64,000 nucleotides of DNA from Truepera sp965215315 (GCA_965215315.1 CBDCDB010000008.1:3224001-3288000), one strand, 5' to 3'. Counted from the first letter of the stretch, positions 1-9,379 are shown. Made by a program: numbers and translations. Notes: generated from the sequence alone by a model not told the origin.

Positions 1-466
1 CTCTGACGTTCGGCGTTATCGGTTTCGGCGAGGCGTACTGGGTGGGCGGCGTGCTGCTCATTATCACCGCAAGTTACGCGCCGCACCTGCTCTCAGCCCG
101 GAACGCGGCGCTCTGGGTCGCCTTGCAAACAGCGGTAATGACCTTTATCTTTTTGTTGACCGGCGACACCGTAAAAGCGCTTGTACAAGCTGCGCTCTAT
201 CTGGGCTTTCAGCTGCTCGCGCTCTTTACCACGCACGCCGCGCTCAGTGAGGCGGCTGCCAAGGTGCGGCTGGCGCAGCTCAACGCTGAACTCTTGGCGA
301 CCCAGGAACTTTTACGCGAGAGTAGCCGCATGGCGGAGCGGGTGCGCTCGTTTACGGCAACGGTCTGACGGGGATGCGTGAGCGTTCGGAAACGCTGGGT
401 GGGCGGCTCGAGCTCCACCCCAATTCAGGTCGGGGCTTCTCGCTTACGGCGCTCGTCCCCTTGTGA
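1..466 (+). pseudogene. Remnant of NarL-type sensor histidine kinase, core deleted (5' end outside window)
   Basis: The frame is open at the window edge and encodes hydrophobic membrane helices and then an alpha-helical linker that reaches ERVR, where the phosphoacceptor box of HisKA_3 kinases begins. That frame stops at 366-368. From about 353 another frame reads YGNGLTGMRERSETLGG and ends at 464-466; this is the G-box end of the HATPase domain. The histidine box, the N box and about 100-150 residues between them are missing, and the two parts are out of frame. The response regulator starts 24 bases downstream, so this was its partner. The kinase cannot be active as read. A misassembly is the alternative. 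Confidence 0.8.
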
Positions 467-490
467 CCGGTTCTAGATGACCCAGCCCGG

Positions 491-1117
491 ATGATTCGTG
501 TACTGCTAGTAGATGACCAAACTTTAGTGCGGCAGGGCATCCGGAGTTTGCTCGAGCTGTCGCCAACCGTCACCATCATCGGGGAGGCCAGCGACGGTGA
601 AGAAGCGCTCCCGCTCATCGCCGAACTGAAGCCCGACGTGGTGCTTCTAGACCTGCGGATGCCCAAACTCGACGGTTTAGGTGTTTTACGGGCACTTGCC
701 GGAGTACCGCCGACGCTTATCCTGACAACGTTTGACGACGACGAACTCGTTTTAGAGGGGTTGCGGCTGGGCGCAAAAGGCTACCTCTTAAAAGATGTGT
801 CTTTGACACAACTTCTGGATGCTGTAGAAACGCTGGCGCTGGGCCGAACGCTCGTGCAACCGGCCGTCACCGAACGGCTGTTACGGGGCTTGCAAAAAAC
901 GAGCTACCCGAGCCTCGAGTCTCCTGACAGCCTGACCAAACGCGAGCTGGAGGTCGTTCGTTTGCTGGCGAGCGGGTACAGCAACAAGGAAAATGCGGGG
1001 GCTTTAGGCACGAGCGAAGGCACGGTCAAAAATCACGTGTCGTCGGTGCTGTCAAAGTTGGGGGTGCGCGACCGGACGCGGGCGGTGCTGCGGGCGCTCG
1101 AGCTGGGGTATGTGTAA
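491..1117 (+). CDS. NarL/FixJ-family response regulator
   Basis: A two-domain DNA-binding response regulator of 208 residues. The receiver domain (about 1-120) has the acidic pair D8-D9, the phosphoacceptor D54 in LLDLRMP, T80 and K101. The LuxR helix-turn-helix (about 145-208) ends with the typical KNHVSSVLSKLGVRDR. Its likely partner kinase lies directly upstream and is broken. One position is odd: the helix usually written SNKEIA reads SNKENA, placing Asn168 where a buried hydrophobic residue is normal. The regulator may be drifting after loss of its kinase, or may be phosphorylated by another donor. Confidence 0.9.
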   Translation: MIRVLLVDDQTLVRQGIRSLLELSPTVTIIGEASDGEEALPLIAELKPDVVLLDLRMPKLDGLGVLRALAGVPPTLILTTFDDDELVLEGLRLGAKGYLLKDVSLTQLLDAVETLALGRTLVQPAVTERLLRGLQKTSYPSLESPDSLTKRELEVVRLLASGYSNKENAGALGTSEGTVKNHVSSVLSKLGVRDRTRAVLRALELGYV

Positions 1118-1252
1118 AGTTTACGGGCGCATCAGATTATTCAAAAGTAGGATTTGTTTTCTGACCGTAAAGCACGAAGCAAGAGTTGGGAGAACTGCTA
1201 AAAGACGAAAAGGGAGCGCGAGATCGCGCTCCTAGTTTAGCAAACTCGTTTT

Positions 1253-2459
1253 CTAGCGAATAATCCAGTCCCCGTTGCCCCCGACCCAGCCTAGAAACCT
1301 GACTGTTGCCGCCGCCGTTGCTGCCTACATAGATGCTACCGCCGTTGTCGCGGTTGCCGCTGCTATAGCTCGAGTAATAACTACTCTGGGGGTCATAAAG
1401 GGCTTGTGTCCAAAGTGTCTTGCCCGTGGCATCGACCTTACGGGTAACGACCTTGTTTTCGTCTGAGAATTCCTCTCTGGTGTCGTCGTAGTCACCTACC
1501 ATAATGATGTTTCCTGCCAGATCGACCGTAAGATCGTTCAAAATCAGTTTAAGAAACGCTCCAGCGCCCACATAGTCGCGGCTCCAGACCAAGTTGCCCT
1601 GTGAGTCGTATTTGTCTAGCCTGTTGCGGAGTTCTCCGTACCCGGTTGCGGTATCTAACAGGTAGACGTGACCTCTGGCAAAGAGTGTCTTGTTGGCGTC
1701 GTCTCCCTTTTCGCTCCAGAGCTGCCTGCCTGCTACGTCGTAGCGGTTCAGCTTCGTTTCTGACTTGCCGACTGCGATGGTGACAAAAACACTGCCCCAG
1801 GGGGTCACAGTCAAGGTGCCAGGGCTGTTGCCAGGTCCCCGCGACCAGACTGAGGAGCCGTCCGGCGCATATTTTCTAATGAAATTGATCCTGGTACGGG
1901 ACTCTTCGGCGTTGCTGCACGTCTCTTTGATACCAGCGAGGTAGGTGTTGCCTGCACGGTCTGCCGCAAAACCGTTGACCTTGCCCGTAATAGCCTTGCT
2001 CCAGAGCTGCTCTCCTGCTGGGCTAAGTTTGGTCAGTTCGTTGCTGTAGAGAACAGCTGAGCAGAAGTCGTCGTATTCAAAATCACTGATCTCGGTAAAG
2101 CTGTAAGCGTTGCCCAGGCCGTCGGTCTCGACCAAACTCTAAGACAAATTTGGGGCGTGCTCGTCGGTAGGGGAAACGCTGTGGTTATAGGCGAGAACAT
2201 CGCGTTCCCAAATTACGTCTCCGGTACCGCTAAAACGGGAGACGGTCGCACTCGAGGAGCCCCGAAGGGGGTCGGAGTAGTCAGAATACGATTCGTTACG
2301 TTGAGAAATTATGGCGTACAAATTGGTACCGGTGGCGAGGTCTATGCTGAAGGTCGCGGGAGAACCGAGCTGCGGCGCAAGCCCCACGACCTCATCTGAG
2401 CGAGTACACGCGGCGAGTAGCAGAGCGAGAGCTAATACGACATACGGAAAACGTTTTAT
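1253..2459 (-). pseudogene. Decayed PQQ/SBBP-type beta-propeller lipoprotein
   Basis: Reads leftwards. It encodes a lipoprotein signal (LALALLLAAC) followed by repeated propeller blades with W-S/W-E ends such as GNLVWSRDY and GQLWSEKG. Three lesions are visible. The codon after the GGGGG ribosome site is ATA (2457-2459), not ATG. An in-frame amber TAG interrupts the protein at 2139-2141. Near 1290 the frame changes: an alternative frame reads FLGWVGGNGDWIIR and stops at 1253, which fits a propeller C-terminus, while the open frame runs into an unrelated tail to 1137. It would have been an exported protein with a structural or binding role; no enzyme motif is visible. It is very probably not expressed intact. 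Confidence 0.75.
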
Positions 2460-2643
2460 TTGTATCCCCCTAAATACGTCATGTCTTTGACCCGACTACA
2501 TACCACGTTAGACAGGGGATAAATCATGAAGAGAGTGAAAACGGCGTGTGTTGAGATTGTTCTACCGTCAAAGTCAGGCTGATTGAAGTGAAGACGCTCA
2601 CGAAACCGCTTTGGACTGAAACACTGCACGCACCCAACTATCT

Positions 2644-3801
2644 CTACCCCAGCCCACGCTCTCTCGCCCACACCACGACCTCAGCCCGCGTATGCAGCCC
2701 GAGTTTTTCGTAAATGCTCGAGATATAGTTCCTCACTGTCTGCGTAGCTAGCCCGAGTTCGGTACTGATAGTTTCGTTGTTTGAGCCTCGAGCGATGTAG
2801 CTCAGCACCTGCCGTTCGCGGGCGGTCAGCTCGTCGATACCGGTCTGGTCCGGTTCGCCTGAACGCAGCTGTGCGAGCTTTTCAACCACTGAGCGGCTGA
2901 ACCAGGTGGTGTCGCTCATCACCTCTTCGATGGCCCGCATGAGCTGCGCCTCGGTGCGTTTACGCTGCGTGATGTCGATGAAAATATCGAGCTGACACGC
3001 TTCGTCTTCGACGTCGATGATTTCGCTGGCAACCATGACCGAGAGCGCCTCGCCGCTCTTTTTACGGATTTCCATCTCACGTAGCGGGACGGGTTTGCCG
3101 CTCCGAAGCTGCTCGAGCGTCCGTTCGCGTCCGGGCCGGTCGACGTAAAGCTCAACATTTTCTAAGGTATGTCCGATGACCTCATCTCGTTCGTACTCGG
3201 TCAGCAGCAAAAAACTCTCGTTGACGTTGAGGTAGCGTTTGTCGGTCAGGCGCACGATAACGGTGGGCGCGGGGCTCGAGCTAAACGCTCTGTGAAACCG
3301 GTCTTCAGAGCGGCGGAGCGCCTCGGTGCGTTCTTGGACGCGCTTCTCGAGCGTTTCGTGTGACGTCCGGAGTTCTTCTTGTTGCGCTAACCGCTCGGTC
3401 TCGTCACGAACGATTTTGGCGAAGCCGTACAGCTTTTCCGGCCTTTTCTCAGTAAAAAGCGCCACCAAAACCCCGTTGACCCAGATGCGCGAACCGTCTT
3501 TACGGACGTGCCAGCGGTTGTCCTCGGCTCGTCCGGTCTGAGCGGCGGTCTCGAGCTCATGCTGCGGCGCACGCTTGGCCCGGTCTTCGGGGGTAAAAAT
3601 GACGTCTATAGCCTTGCCGATGGCCTCGGCGCTGCTGTAGCCAAACATCTCCGTTGCGCCCAGATTCCACGAATTGATGGTGCCCACTACGTCGGTCGTA
3701 AAAATCGCGTAATCTTTAAGGTTTTCAATCAGGAGCTGATAACGCGACCCCTGCTCTAGCTCACTGCTACTCTGTTCGTTCTGTTCGTGCGTTTTCTGCA
3801 C
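2644..3801 (-). CDS. PAS-PAS-LuxR transcriptional regulator
   Basis: A 385-residue soluble protein with two PAS sensor domains (about 20-145 and 165-285), the first followed by a PAC-like segment, joined by a helical stretch with ERVQERTEALRRSEDRF, and a C-terminal LuxR helix-turn-helix (about 315-385, LTARERQVLSYIARGSNNE). There is no kinase or receiver domain, so it likely couples ligand, redox or light sensing directly to DNA binding. The first PAS has WHVRKDGSRIWVNG, typical of bacterial PAS3 folds. The GTG start is preceded by a purine-rich GAGGGGG site. Its target genes cannot be told from the sequence. Confidence 0.85.
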   Translation of the reverse strand: MQKTHEQNEQSSSELEQGSRYQLLIENLKDYAIFTTDVVGTINSWNLGATEMFGYSSAEAIGKAIDVIFTPEDRAKRAPQHELETAAQTGRAEDNRWHVRKDGSRIWVNGVLVALFTEKRPEKLYGFAKIVRDETERLAQQEELRTSHETLEKRVQERTEALRRSEDRFHRAFSSSPAPTVIVRLTDKRYLNVNESFLLLTEYERDEVIGHTLENVELYVDRPGRERTLEQLRSGKPVPLREMEIRKKSGEALSVMVASEIIDVEDEACQLDIFIDITQRKRTEAQLMRAIEEVMSDTTWFSRSVVEKLAQLRSGEPDQTGIDELTARERQVLSYIARGSNNETISTELGLATQTVRNYISSIYEKLGLHTRAEVVVWARERGLG

Positions 3802-3990
3802 CCTGGCCCCCTCGAGTCACCTTTGAGTCCGTCAGATAGGGCGGCCCCTCGGTCAATATAAACGACACTTACGGTGATGACCAGACGCACCAGTCACGGT
3901 TTTACGGCGAAAGATTACTGTCGGTCAGCTTTTCCGGCGGTTTGGTCGCCGTTTAGAGGGTTGTCTAGAGCGCCGTTTGGGGTTGACGGC

Positions 3991-4602
3991 CTAGCCTTCG
4001 CCGCCCGCCGGGTGATGGTCGATGCCCTCAAAGGCTTCCATAAAGGTGTTGATCTGTCCGGGGTTGATCTCGTCGAAGGTCTCGAGCCGTCCCCACGCGG
4101 TCATCGCGTAGCGGGTGTCCAGGGTTTCGCGCGGCGCAATCACTACGCGGCGGTAACGGCGGGCGTCGTAGGCGTTTTCTAGTGCGCTGACCTGCGCGGC
4201 GTTCTCTTCGGGCGTACCGGACTGATACCACAAGATGACGCCCGCGTCCTCCAAGTTATGCACCAAAAGCGGGTCGGGTTGCACCTCGGTGTACGCGCCC
4301 CAACCGGCGGTGTAGGCGAGGTGCGGCCCCGAGGTCGGCGGGTTCGAGTTGTACTCCGGCGTCGCCGCTTCACCGATATGCGCGTTGCCCAAACTGCGAA
4401 ACCGCTCGCCGGGCAGCTGAGACTGCCGGTAAAGATTGACGCCGATCGGTGCGGCGATGAGTAGCGCCACACCCGCGCCGACGAGCCACGGCGTCCGGGA
4501 GCGCGGGGTTTGCAGGGTTTTCCGCGCCTGCTTACGATTTTTGGCGGACGCTTTCTCTGCTTGTGAACCTTTAGCCTTGCTTTTAGAAGCTTTCGTTGCC
4601 AT
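3991..4602 (-). CDS. DUF3105 domain membrane-anchored protein
   Basis: A 203-residue protein with a very basic Lys/Ala-rich N-terminus (1-35), one transmembrane helix (about 38-55, WLVGAGVALLIAAPIG) and an extracytoplasmic DUF3105 domain. The family signature is visible as YNSNPPTSGPH and VHNLEDAGVILWY. The function of the family is unknown; its conserved His and Asn residues suggest metal or redox chemistry, but that is inference. It is monocistronic on the minus strand. Its ATG lies 5 bases after a TAGATT box, so the mRNA may be leaderless. Confidence 0.85.
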   Translation of the reverse strand: MATKASKSKAKGSQAEKASAKNRKQARKTLQTPRSRTPWLVGAGVALLIAAPIGVNLYRQSQLPGERFRSLGNAHIGEAATPEYNSNPPTSGPHLAYTAGWGAYTEVQPDPLLVHNLEDAGVILWYQSGTPEENAAQVSALENAYDARRYRRVVIAPRETLDTRYAMTAWGRLETFDEINPGQINTFMEAFEGIDHHPAGGEG

Positions 4603-4607
4603 TCTCC

Positions 4608-4613
4608 AATCTA
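4608..4613 (-). promoter_or_regulatory. Leaderless-type -10 box of DUF3105 gene
   Basis: TAGATT read on the minus strand, 5 bases before the ATG at 4602. Confidence 0.5.
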
Positions 4614-4767
4614 CCCCGTAAGGTTTAATGAAGCTGTTATCTCGGTAGGGGTCGGGATTTTTTGGGGTGGGCTCGAGTCCCAGCGTTTACAGCCCTTTAC
4701 ATCCGCCGAACTTCGTAAGATAACCTTGTTGAGACGACCGAAGAACCAGACCCCCGGAGGTGGCAAG

Positions 4768-5787
4768 ATGACCCAACCCGCAACGTTCCGCGCGTTCCGC
4801 ATAGAAAAAATGAGTGAAAAATCAGGCGAAAGGCCGGCTGAAACGTTCAGCCGTAGCATTCAAACGTTTTCGCCCGACACCCTGCCGGACGGAACCTTAA
4901 CCGTACAGGTCGTCTATTCGTCCTTAAACTACAAAGATGCGCTCTCAGCGACCGGCAACCCCGGCGTGACTAAAAATTATCCGCACACGCCCGGTATCGA
5001 CGCTGCTGGCACAGTGTTGGAAAGCCAAGACGAGCGTTTCAGTGTCGGCGATGAGGTTATCGTCACGTCTTACGACCTCGGGATGAACACGCCGGGAGGC
5101 TTTGGCGAACTTGTCTGCGTCCCGGCAGACTGGGCGGTGCCGCTGCCCGAAGGTCTGACGCTCCGCGAAGCGATGGTTCTAGGAACGGCGGGTTTTACGG
5201 CGGGGCTCTCGCTAGACGCGCTCTTAAATCACGGTCTGACGCCGGAAGGCGGCCCGGTCGTCGTCACGGGCGCGTCGGGCGGCGTCGGCAGCGTCGCCGT
5301 GGCGCTCCTTGCTCATTTGGGCTTCAAGGTCGCCGCGAGCACCGGCACCGAAGCGGCGCACGGTTGGCTCGAGCGCCTCGGCGCGTCGGACATCATGCCG
5401 CGTCAGGAGCTGTCTGAACCCTCACCCAAACCGCTGCTCAAACCACGTTTTGCCGGGGCCGTCGATACGGTCGGCGGTGAGGTGCTTTCTAATGTAATGA
5501 AATCGCTCTCTTACCGGGGCGCGGCGGCGGCGTGCGGCCTCGTCGCGGGGCCGGAGCTGTCCCTTACGGTTTTCCCCTTTATCTTGCGCGGCGTGAGTCT
5601 GTTCGGTATCGACTCGGCGGAGTGTCCGATGGACGTGCGGCGGCGAGTGTGGAAAAAGCTGGCAGGCGAGTGGAAAGTTGATTTGACCAGCATTACGCGT
5701 GAGGTGACGTTGGGCGAGCTGAGCGGCGTGATTGATGAGATTTTGGCGGGTCAGACGCAGGGGCGGGTACTGGTGAAGGTCAGTTGA
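4768..5787 (+). CDS. Acrylyl-CoA reductase / quinone oxidoreductase family (AcuI/YhdH-like)
   Basis: A zinc-independent medium-chain dehydrogenase/reductase of 339 residues. It shows the family hallmarks NYKDALSATG, PHTPGIDAAGTV and the NADPH-binding loop VTGASGGVGSVA, and lacks the structural zinc cysteines of alcohol dehydrogenases. AcuI-type members reduce acryloyl-CoA to propionyl-CoA with NADPH; that exact substrate is inferred from overall similarity. The ATG at 4768 is chosen because CCGGAGG lies 8 bases before it; an upstream in-frame start would add 14 non-conserved residues. It stands alone between divergent or convergent neighbours. Confidence 0.88.
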   Translation: MTQPATFRAFRIEKMSEKSGERPAETFSRSIQTFSPDTLPDGTLTVQVVYSSLNYKDALSATGNPGVTKNYPHTPGIDAAGTVLESQDERFSVGDEVIVTSYDLGMNTPGGFGELVCVPADWAVPLPEGLTLREAMVLGTAGFTAGLSLDALLNHGLTPEGGPVVVTGASGGVGSVAVALLAHLGFKVAASTGTEAAHGWLERLGASDIMPRQELSEPSPKPLLKPRFAGAVDTVGGEVLSNVMKSLSYRGAAAACGLVAGPELSLTVFPFILRGVSLFGIDSAECPMDVRRRVWKKLAGEWKVDLTSITREVTLGELSGVIDEILAGQTQGRVLVKVS

Positions 5788-5922
5788 TAGTTTGGTTTGA
5801 CTGTGCTGGGTTTTGTTGCGCTGGAAGTAAGAAGTCAGTACGGATAGAGACGTAAAACTTTTTTAGCGTGTCTCTTGCGGACTGAGGCGCTTACTCGGAA
5901 CGTAAATCAGATGTAACCTGGT

Positions 5923-6420
5923 TCAGAGAGGCTCGAGTTCATCCCCCACCCGAATCTCACCCTCTTCTAGCACCCTTGCGAGGAGGCCGCCGTGTCCGCG
6001 TACCGCGTTGTAGCCCCCCGGCCCGAGCGCCTCTTCCATCCGCGAACACGGGTGGCACGGCCCCGCGCCTTCAAACACCGCCCCGCCGATACGAAACCGC
6101 CGCTCTTTAAGCGCGAGCAGGTTAATGCCCGACACTACGAGGTTGCGCCGGAGGCGTTCGGGCGCGGCTTCACCGCCGCACGGTACACCGGTAACTAATG
6201 CGCCGATGACGGGCAGGTGTTCGGCTTGAATCAGCGTGACCTGCCGCGCCGAGTTTGAGGTGCGTTCGCTGCGGTGGTCGCCTGCCAAACCGCGTCCCGG
6301 TAGGGCGAGCGTGGCGTCTACGCGTACCGGTTGGGTACGGCGCTCAGGACGTAGCAAGATAAGCTCGAGCCGCCCTTTGCGTGGCAGCGTGGCCAACAGG
6401 GTTTGTAGAGGCGTCGTCAA
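5923..6420 (-). CDS. MOSC domain-containing protein
   Basis: A 165-residue single MOSC domain (molybdenum cofactor sulfurase C-terminal fold). Conserved features are GRGLAGDHRS near residue 45, the NLVVSGINL block, and the cysteine motif CHPCSRMEE near 125-135, the presumed sulfur- or cofactor-handling site. Stand-alone MOSC proteins are thought to carry sulfur or bind molybdenum cofactor, or to detoxify N-hydroxylated bases as in YiiM; which applies here is not visible. The TTG start lies 20 bases from the divergent macro-domain gene, and the two -10 boxes overlap. Confidence 0.88.
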   Translation of the reverse strand: MTTPLQTLLATLPRKGRLELILLRPERRTQPVRVDATLALPGRGLAGDHRSERTSNSARQVTLIQAEHLPVIGALVTGVPCGGEAAPERLRRNLVVSGINLLALKERRFRIGGAVFEGAGPCHPCSRMEEALGPGGYNAVRGHGGLLARVLEEGEIRVGDELEPL

Positions 6421-6424
6421 AGCT

Positions 6425-6430
6425 AGGCTA
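6425..6430 (-). promoter_or_regulatory. -10 box of MOSC gene, overlapping divergent promoter
   Basis: TAGCCT on the minus strand, 4 bases from the TTG start at 6420. It shares two bases with the -10 box of the divergent macro-domain gene. Confidence 0.5.
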
Positions 6431-6434
6431 TGAT
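6429..6434 (+). promoter_or_regulatory. Leaderless -10 box of macro-domain gene
   Basis: TATGAT, 6 bases before the GTG at 6441. Confidence 0.55.
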
Positions 6435-6440
6435 AACGCT

Positions 6441-7019
6441 GTGCGTCAAGCTGCGGGTAAATTTACAGGTCAAGCCAGCGCCCGGGCGGTGTGGGGGCGT
6501 CTCGAGCTCCTCCGCGGCGACATCGTCCACTGCCAAACCGACGCAGTTGTCAACGCGGCAAACCGCAGCCTCTTAGGGGGCGGCGGTGTTGACGGCGCAG
6601 TCCACCGCGCCGCCGGGCCGGAACTTTTGGCCGAGTGCCGGACTTTAGGCGGCTGTAACACCGGTGAAGCGAAGCTGACACGCGCTTACAGGCTGCCCGC
6701 ACGCTTTGTGATTCACACCGTCGGCCCGGTGTGGCGTGGGGGCGAGACCGACGAGGACGCACTCTTGGTAAGTTGTTACCGGAGCGTTTTCCGGTTGGCT
6801 GCCGAGCATAAGCTGCGTTCGCTGGCGTTTCCGTCGATCAGTACCGGCGTTTACGGGTTCCCCCTTGCCCGCGCCGCAAAGATTGCGCTCCGGGAGATCC
6901 GCTCGGGACTAACCAAACGGCCCGAACTAGAACGTGTTATGGTCGTCTGTTTTAGCAACTCGGATTTAGACGTGTATAGAGACGTTTGTAAAACCGTACT
7001 CAAGACGGAGGTAAAATGA
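6441..7019 (+). CDS. Macro domain protein (O-acetyl-ADP-ribose deacetylase family)
   Basis: A single macro domain of 192 residues. The ADP-ribose pocket motifs are present: GDIVHCQTDAVVNAANRSL, GGGGVDGAVHRAAG, and the ribose-phosphate loop SISTGVYGFP. MacroD/YmdB-type enzymes hydrolyse O-acetyl-ADP-ribose or remove mono-ADP-ribose from proteins. The GTG start at 6441 is preferred: a TATGAT box lies 6 bases before it, and upstream residues overlap the divergent MOSC gene and look non-conserved. Its TGA overlaps the ATG of the downstream subtilase (ATGA), so the two may be co-translated, although no functional link is evident. Confidence 0.9.
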   Translation: MRQAAGKFTGQASARAVWGRLELLRGDIVHCQTDAVVNAANRSLLGGGGVDGAVHRAAGPELLAECRTLGGCNTGEAKLTRAYRLPARFVIHTVGPVWRGGETDEDALLVSCYRSVFRLAAEHKLRSLAFPSISTGVYGFPLARAAKIALREIRSGLTKRPELERVMVVCFSNSDLDVYRDVCKTVLKTEVK

Positions 7020-9361
7020 AACGAACTGGATTTTGGCTGATGCTTCTGCTCCTCGTAACGCTCCTCGGTGCTTGCGGTGGCGACTCTGCGACCGGTGCGC
7101 TTCAGGTCAACGTAGCCGGATTACCGAGTGGCACTGCGGCTGCAGTTACTGTTGTCGGGCCGAACAACTTTAAGCAAGTCCTGACAGAGAGCCAGACGAT
7201 CTCCGGGCTCGTACCGGGAAGCTACAATGTGACGGCAAGCCCCGTTGCTAACTTTACGGCGACCGTCAGCGGTTCGCCTGCGACGCTCAGCGCCGGTGAG
7301 ACGACGCAGGTCAATGTGACCTATACGGCGGGAACAGGCGGTGGGGGCGGCAGCATCTCAGGTACGGTCAGCATCGTCGGAGCGGGGGAGGTGAGCGCAC
7401 CCTTCGTACCGGGTGAGGTCATCGTTAAACTCAAACCGGGTCTGCGCTCACAAGCTCTTACAGATACCCTGACGGGCGCTCTGGAATACGTCCGCGACCT
7501 CTCTCTGGAGGGTGTCGGCCTCTACCAGGTTGCACCTTCTCTACGCGCCCAAAGCGGTGACCTCCGAGTAGCAACTCTGAGCCTTATCGCTCAGCTTTCC
7601 GCTCGTGAAGACGTGCTCTACGCCACGCCCAACTACCTGCTTAGCGCAGCTGCCGAGCCCAACGACCCTCTATACGGTTTGCAGTGGCACTACCGCGCTA
7701 TCAATTTGCTCGCTGCGTGGGATCAAACGACAGGTTCAGCAGACGTCACCATCGCGATTATCGACAGCGGAATTGCCACCACGCACCCTGACCTCGCTGA
7801 AAAACTCCTGCCCGGTTACGATTTTGTCAGCAGCGCTGATGACGCAGGCGACGGTGACGGGCGCGACGGCGACCCGACCGACCCGGCAGGCAGCTTTCAC
7901 GGCTCGCACGTTGCCGGAACTGCGGCGGCGGCAACGAATAACGGTGTCGGCGTCGGCGGAGTGAGCTGGGGCGCACGTATCTTGCCGGTACGGGTGTTGG
8001 GCCCTGACGAGGGCACCGGCACCCTCGCCGATACCATCGACGGGATTCTGTGGAGCGTGGGTAGGAGCGTTGCGGGCGTTCCTGAAAACCCGAATCCTGC
8101 CGACGTGCTCAACCTAAGTCTCGGGGGCGGGTTTGCGTGTCGCAAAGCTAGGCCGCTGCAAGACGCTTTCGACGAGGCCAACGACGCCGGAGCCGTGGTC
8201 GTGGTCGCTGCCGGTAACGAAAACGACGACGCACGTTTCTTTACCCCCGCAAGCTGCGGCAACGTGATTGCGGTAGGGGCGACGACGATTGAAAACAAAC
8301 GCGCTGCTTACTCGAACTACGGCTCACAAGTCGATGTGATGGCTCCGGGCGGCGACAACAGAACCGACCTCAATAACGACGGCCAACCTGACGGGGTGCT
8401 GAGCACCGTCGGCTTAAACGCTGAAGCCGTTGACGGCATCGTCGTTCTTGAAAGCGGTTACGCCTACCTCAACGGCACCTCGATGTCTTCACCCCATGTT
8501 GCAGGCGTTGCTGCGCTTCTCAAAAGTGTACGGCCTGCCCTGACGACCGCTGAAGTCCGTGACGTTTTGGCGGCGACCGCTGTACCGATTACCGATAGCT
8601 CGTGCAGGCCCGGTTGCGGCGCAGGTCTCGTCGATGCGTCGGCGGCGCTTGCTTTCTTAGCAGCTCCCACCGAACCCGACTTTTCACTTTCACTGTCGCC
8701 CACTGCGGTGGCGCTCAGCACAGCTTCACCGACTGCTGACGTAACGGTCTCTATCTCGCGTTCGGGCGGGCTGACGGGTGAGGTGGCCTTTAGTATCGCC
8801 GGTTTACCGGGCGGCTTGAGCGCAAGTTTTGTGCCGTCGTCAACCTCTGAAGATAGTGTGGAGCTGACCCTGACGGCGGCCTCCGGCTTTGTTGGAGACT
8901 ATGCGCTCGAGGTTCAAGGTGTCAGCGGCGGCGTTAGCAGAAGCGTTCAGCTGAGCGTAAGCGTTACAGGCGACACCCCAACCGAACCCGTAGTAGATAT
9001 TTCGGGAACCGTTGTCGGAGCTTGCTACTTTGTAAATAATACCTGTGACGAAAACTCGAGCAGAGCTGTGCAGCTTACCGGTAGCGGCAGCAGCGCACCC
9101 TACGCAATTTCCGATTTGGTCGCGCAAGGTTACTTTGTTGCTGCTTACAAAGACGGTAACAACGACGGCGACATTGACGACGACGTTGATTACGCCGGGG
9201 TCTACCTGCAAAATGGGCAGCGAGCTGAAGTCACACCGCCTGCAGATGGCATCGACATCACCATGACGCCGAGACTGGGCACGCAAAACCTAGACCAAAC
9301 ACAGTTGGACGCGTTGTTTGAGCTTTGGAACACGCGACCTTCAAACATAGGGCAAGAGTAA
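7016..9361 (+). CDS. Subtilisin-family (S8) serine protease lipoprotein
   Basis: A 781-residue secreted lipoprotein protease. The signal peptide ends in LLGAC with lipidated Cys20. Residues 25-105 look like a carboxypeptidase-regulatory-type beta domain; about 130-215 resembles an inhibitor prodomain. The peptidase domain has the full catalytic triad: D250 in AIIDSG, H295 in HGSHVAG and S489 in NGTSMSSPH. After about 560 come beta-rich domains and a C-terminal segment with acidic NNDGDIDDD that may bind calcium. It is translationally coupled to the macro-domain gene by ATGA and followed by a strong hairpin. Probably an outer-surface protease for nutrition or protein turnover. Confidence 0.92.
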   Translation: MKRTGFWLMLLLLVTLLGACGGDSATGALQVNVAGLPSGTAAAVTVVGPNNFKQVLTESQTISGLVPGSYNVTASPVANFTATVSGSPATLSAGETTQVNVTYTAGTGGGGGSISGTVSIVGAGEVSAPFVPGEVIVKLKPGLRSQALTDTLTGALEYVRDLSLEGVGLYQVAPSLRAQSGDLRVATLSLIAQLSAREDVLYATPNYLLSAAAEPNDPLYGLQWHYRAINLLAAWDQTTGSADVTIAIIDSGIATTHPDLAEKLLPGYDFVSSADDAGDGDGRDGDPTDPAGSFHGSHVAGTAAAATNNGVGVGGVSWGARILPVRVLGPDEGTGTLADTIDGILWSVGRSVAGVPENPNPADVLNLSLGGGFACRKARPLQDAFDEANDAGAVVVVAAGNENDDARFFTPASCGNVIAVGATTIENKRAAYSNYGSQVDVMAPGGDNRTDLNNDGQPDGVLSTVGLNAEAVDGIVVLESGYAYLNGTSMSSPHVAGVAALLKSVRPALTTAEVRDVLAATAVPITDSSCRPGCGAGLVDASAALAFLAAPTEPDFSLSLSPTAVALSTASPTADVTVSISRSGGLTGEVAFSIAGLPGGLSASFVPSSTSEDSVELTLTAASGFVGDYALEVQGVSGGVSRSVQLSVSVTGDTPTEPVVDISGTVVGACYFVNNTCDENSSRAVQLTGSGSSAPYAISDLVAQGYFVAAYKDGNNDGDIDDDVDYAGVYLQNGQRAEVTPPADGIDITMTPRLGTQNLDQTQLDALFELWNTRPSNIGQE

Positions 9362-9379
9362 TCACCTCAGCCTAAAGGT

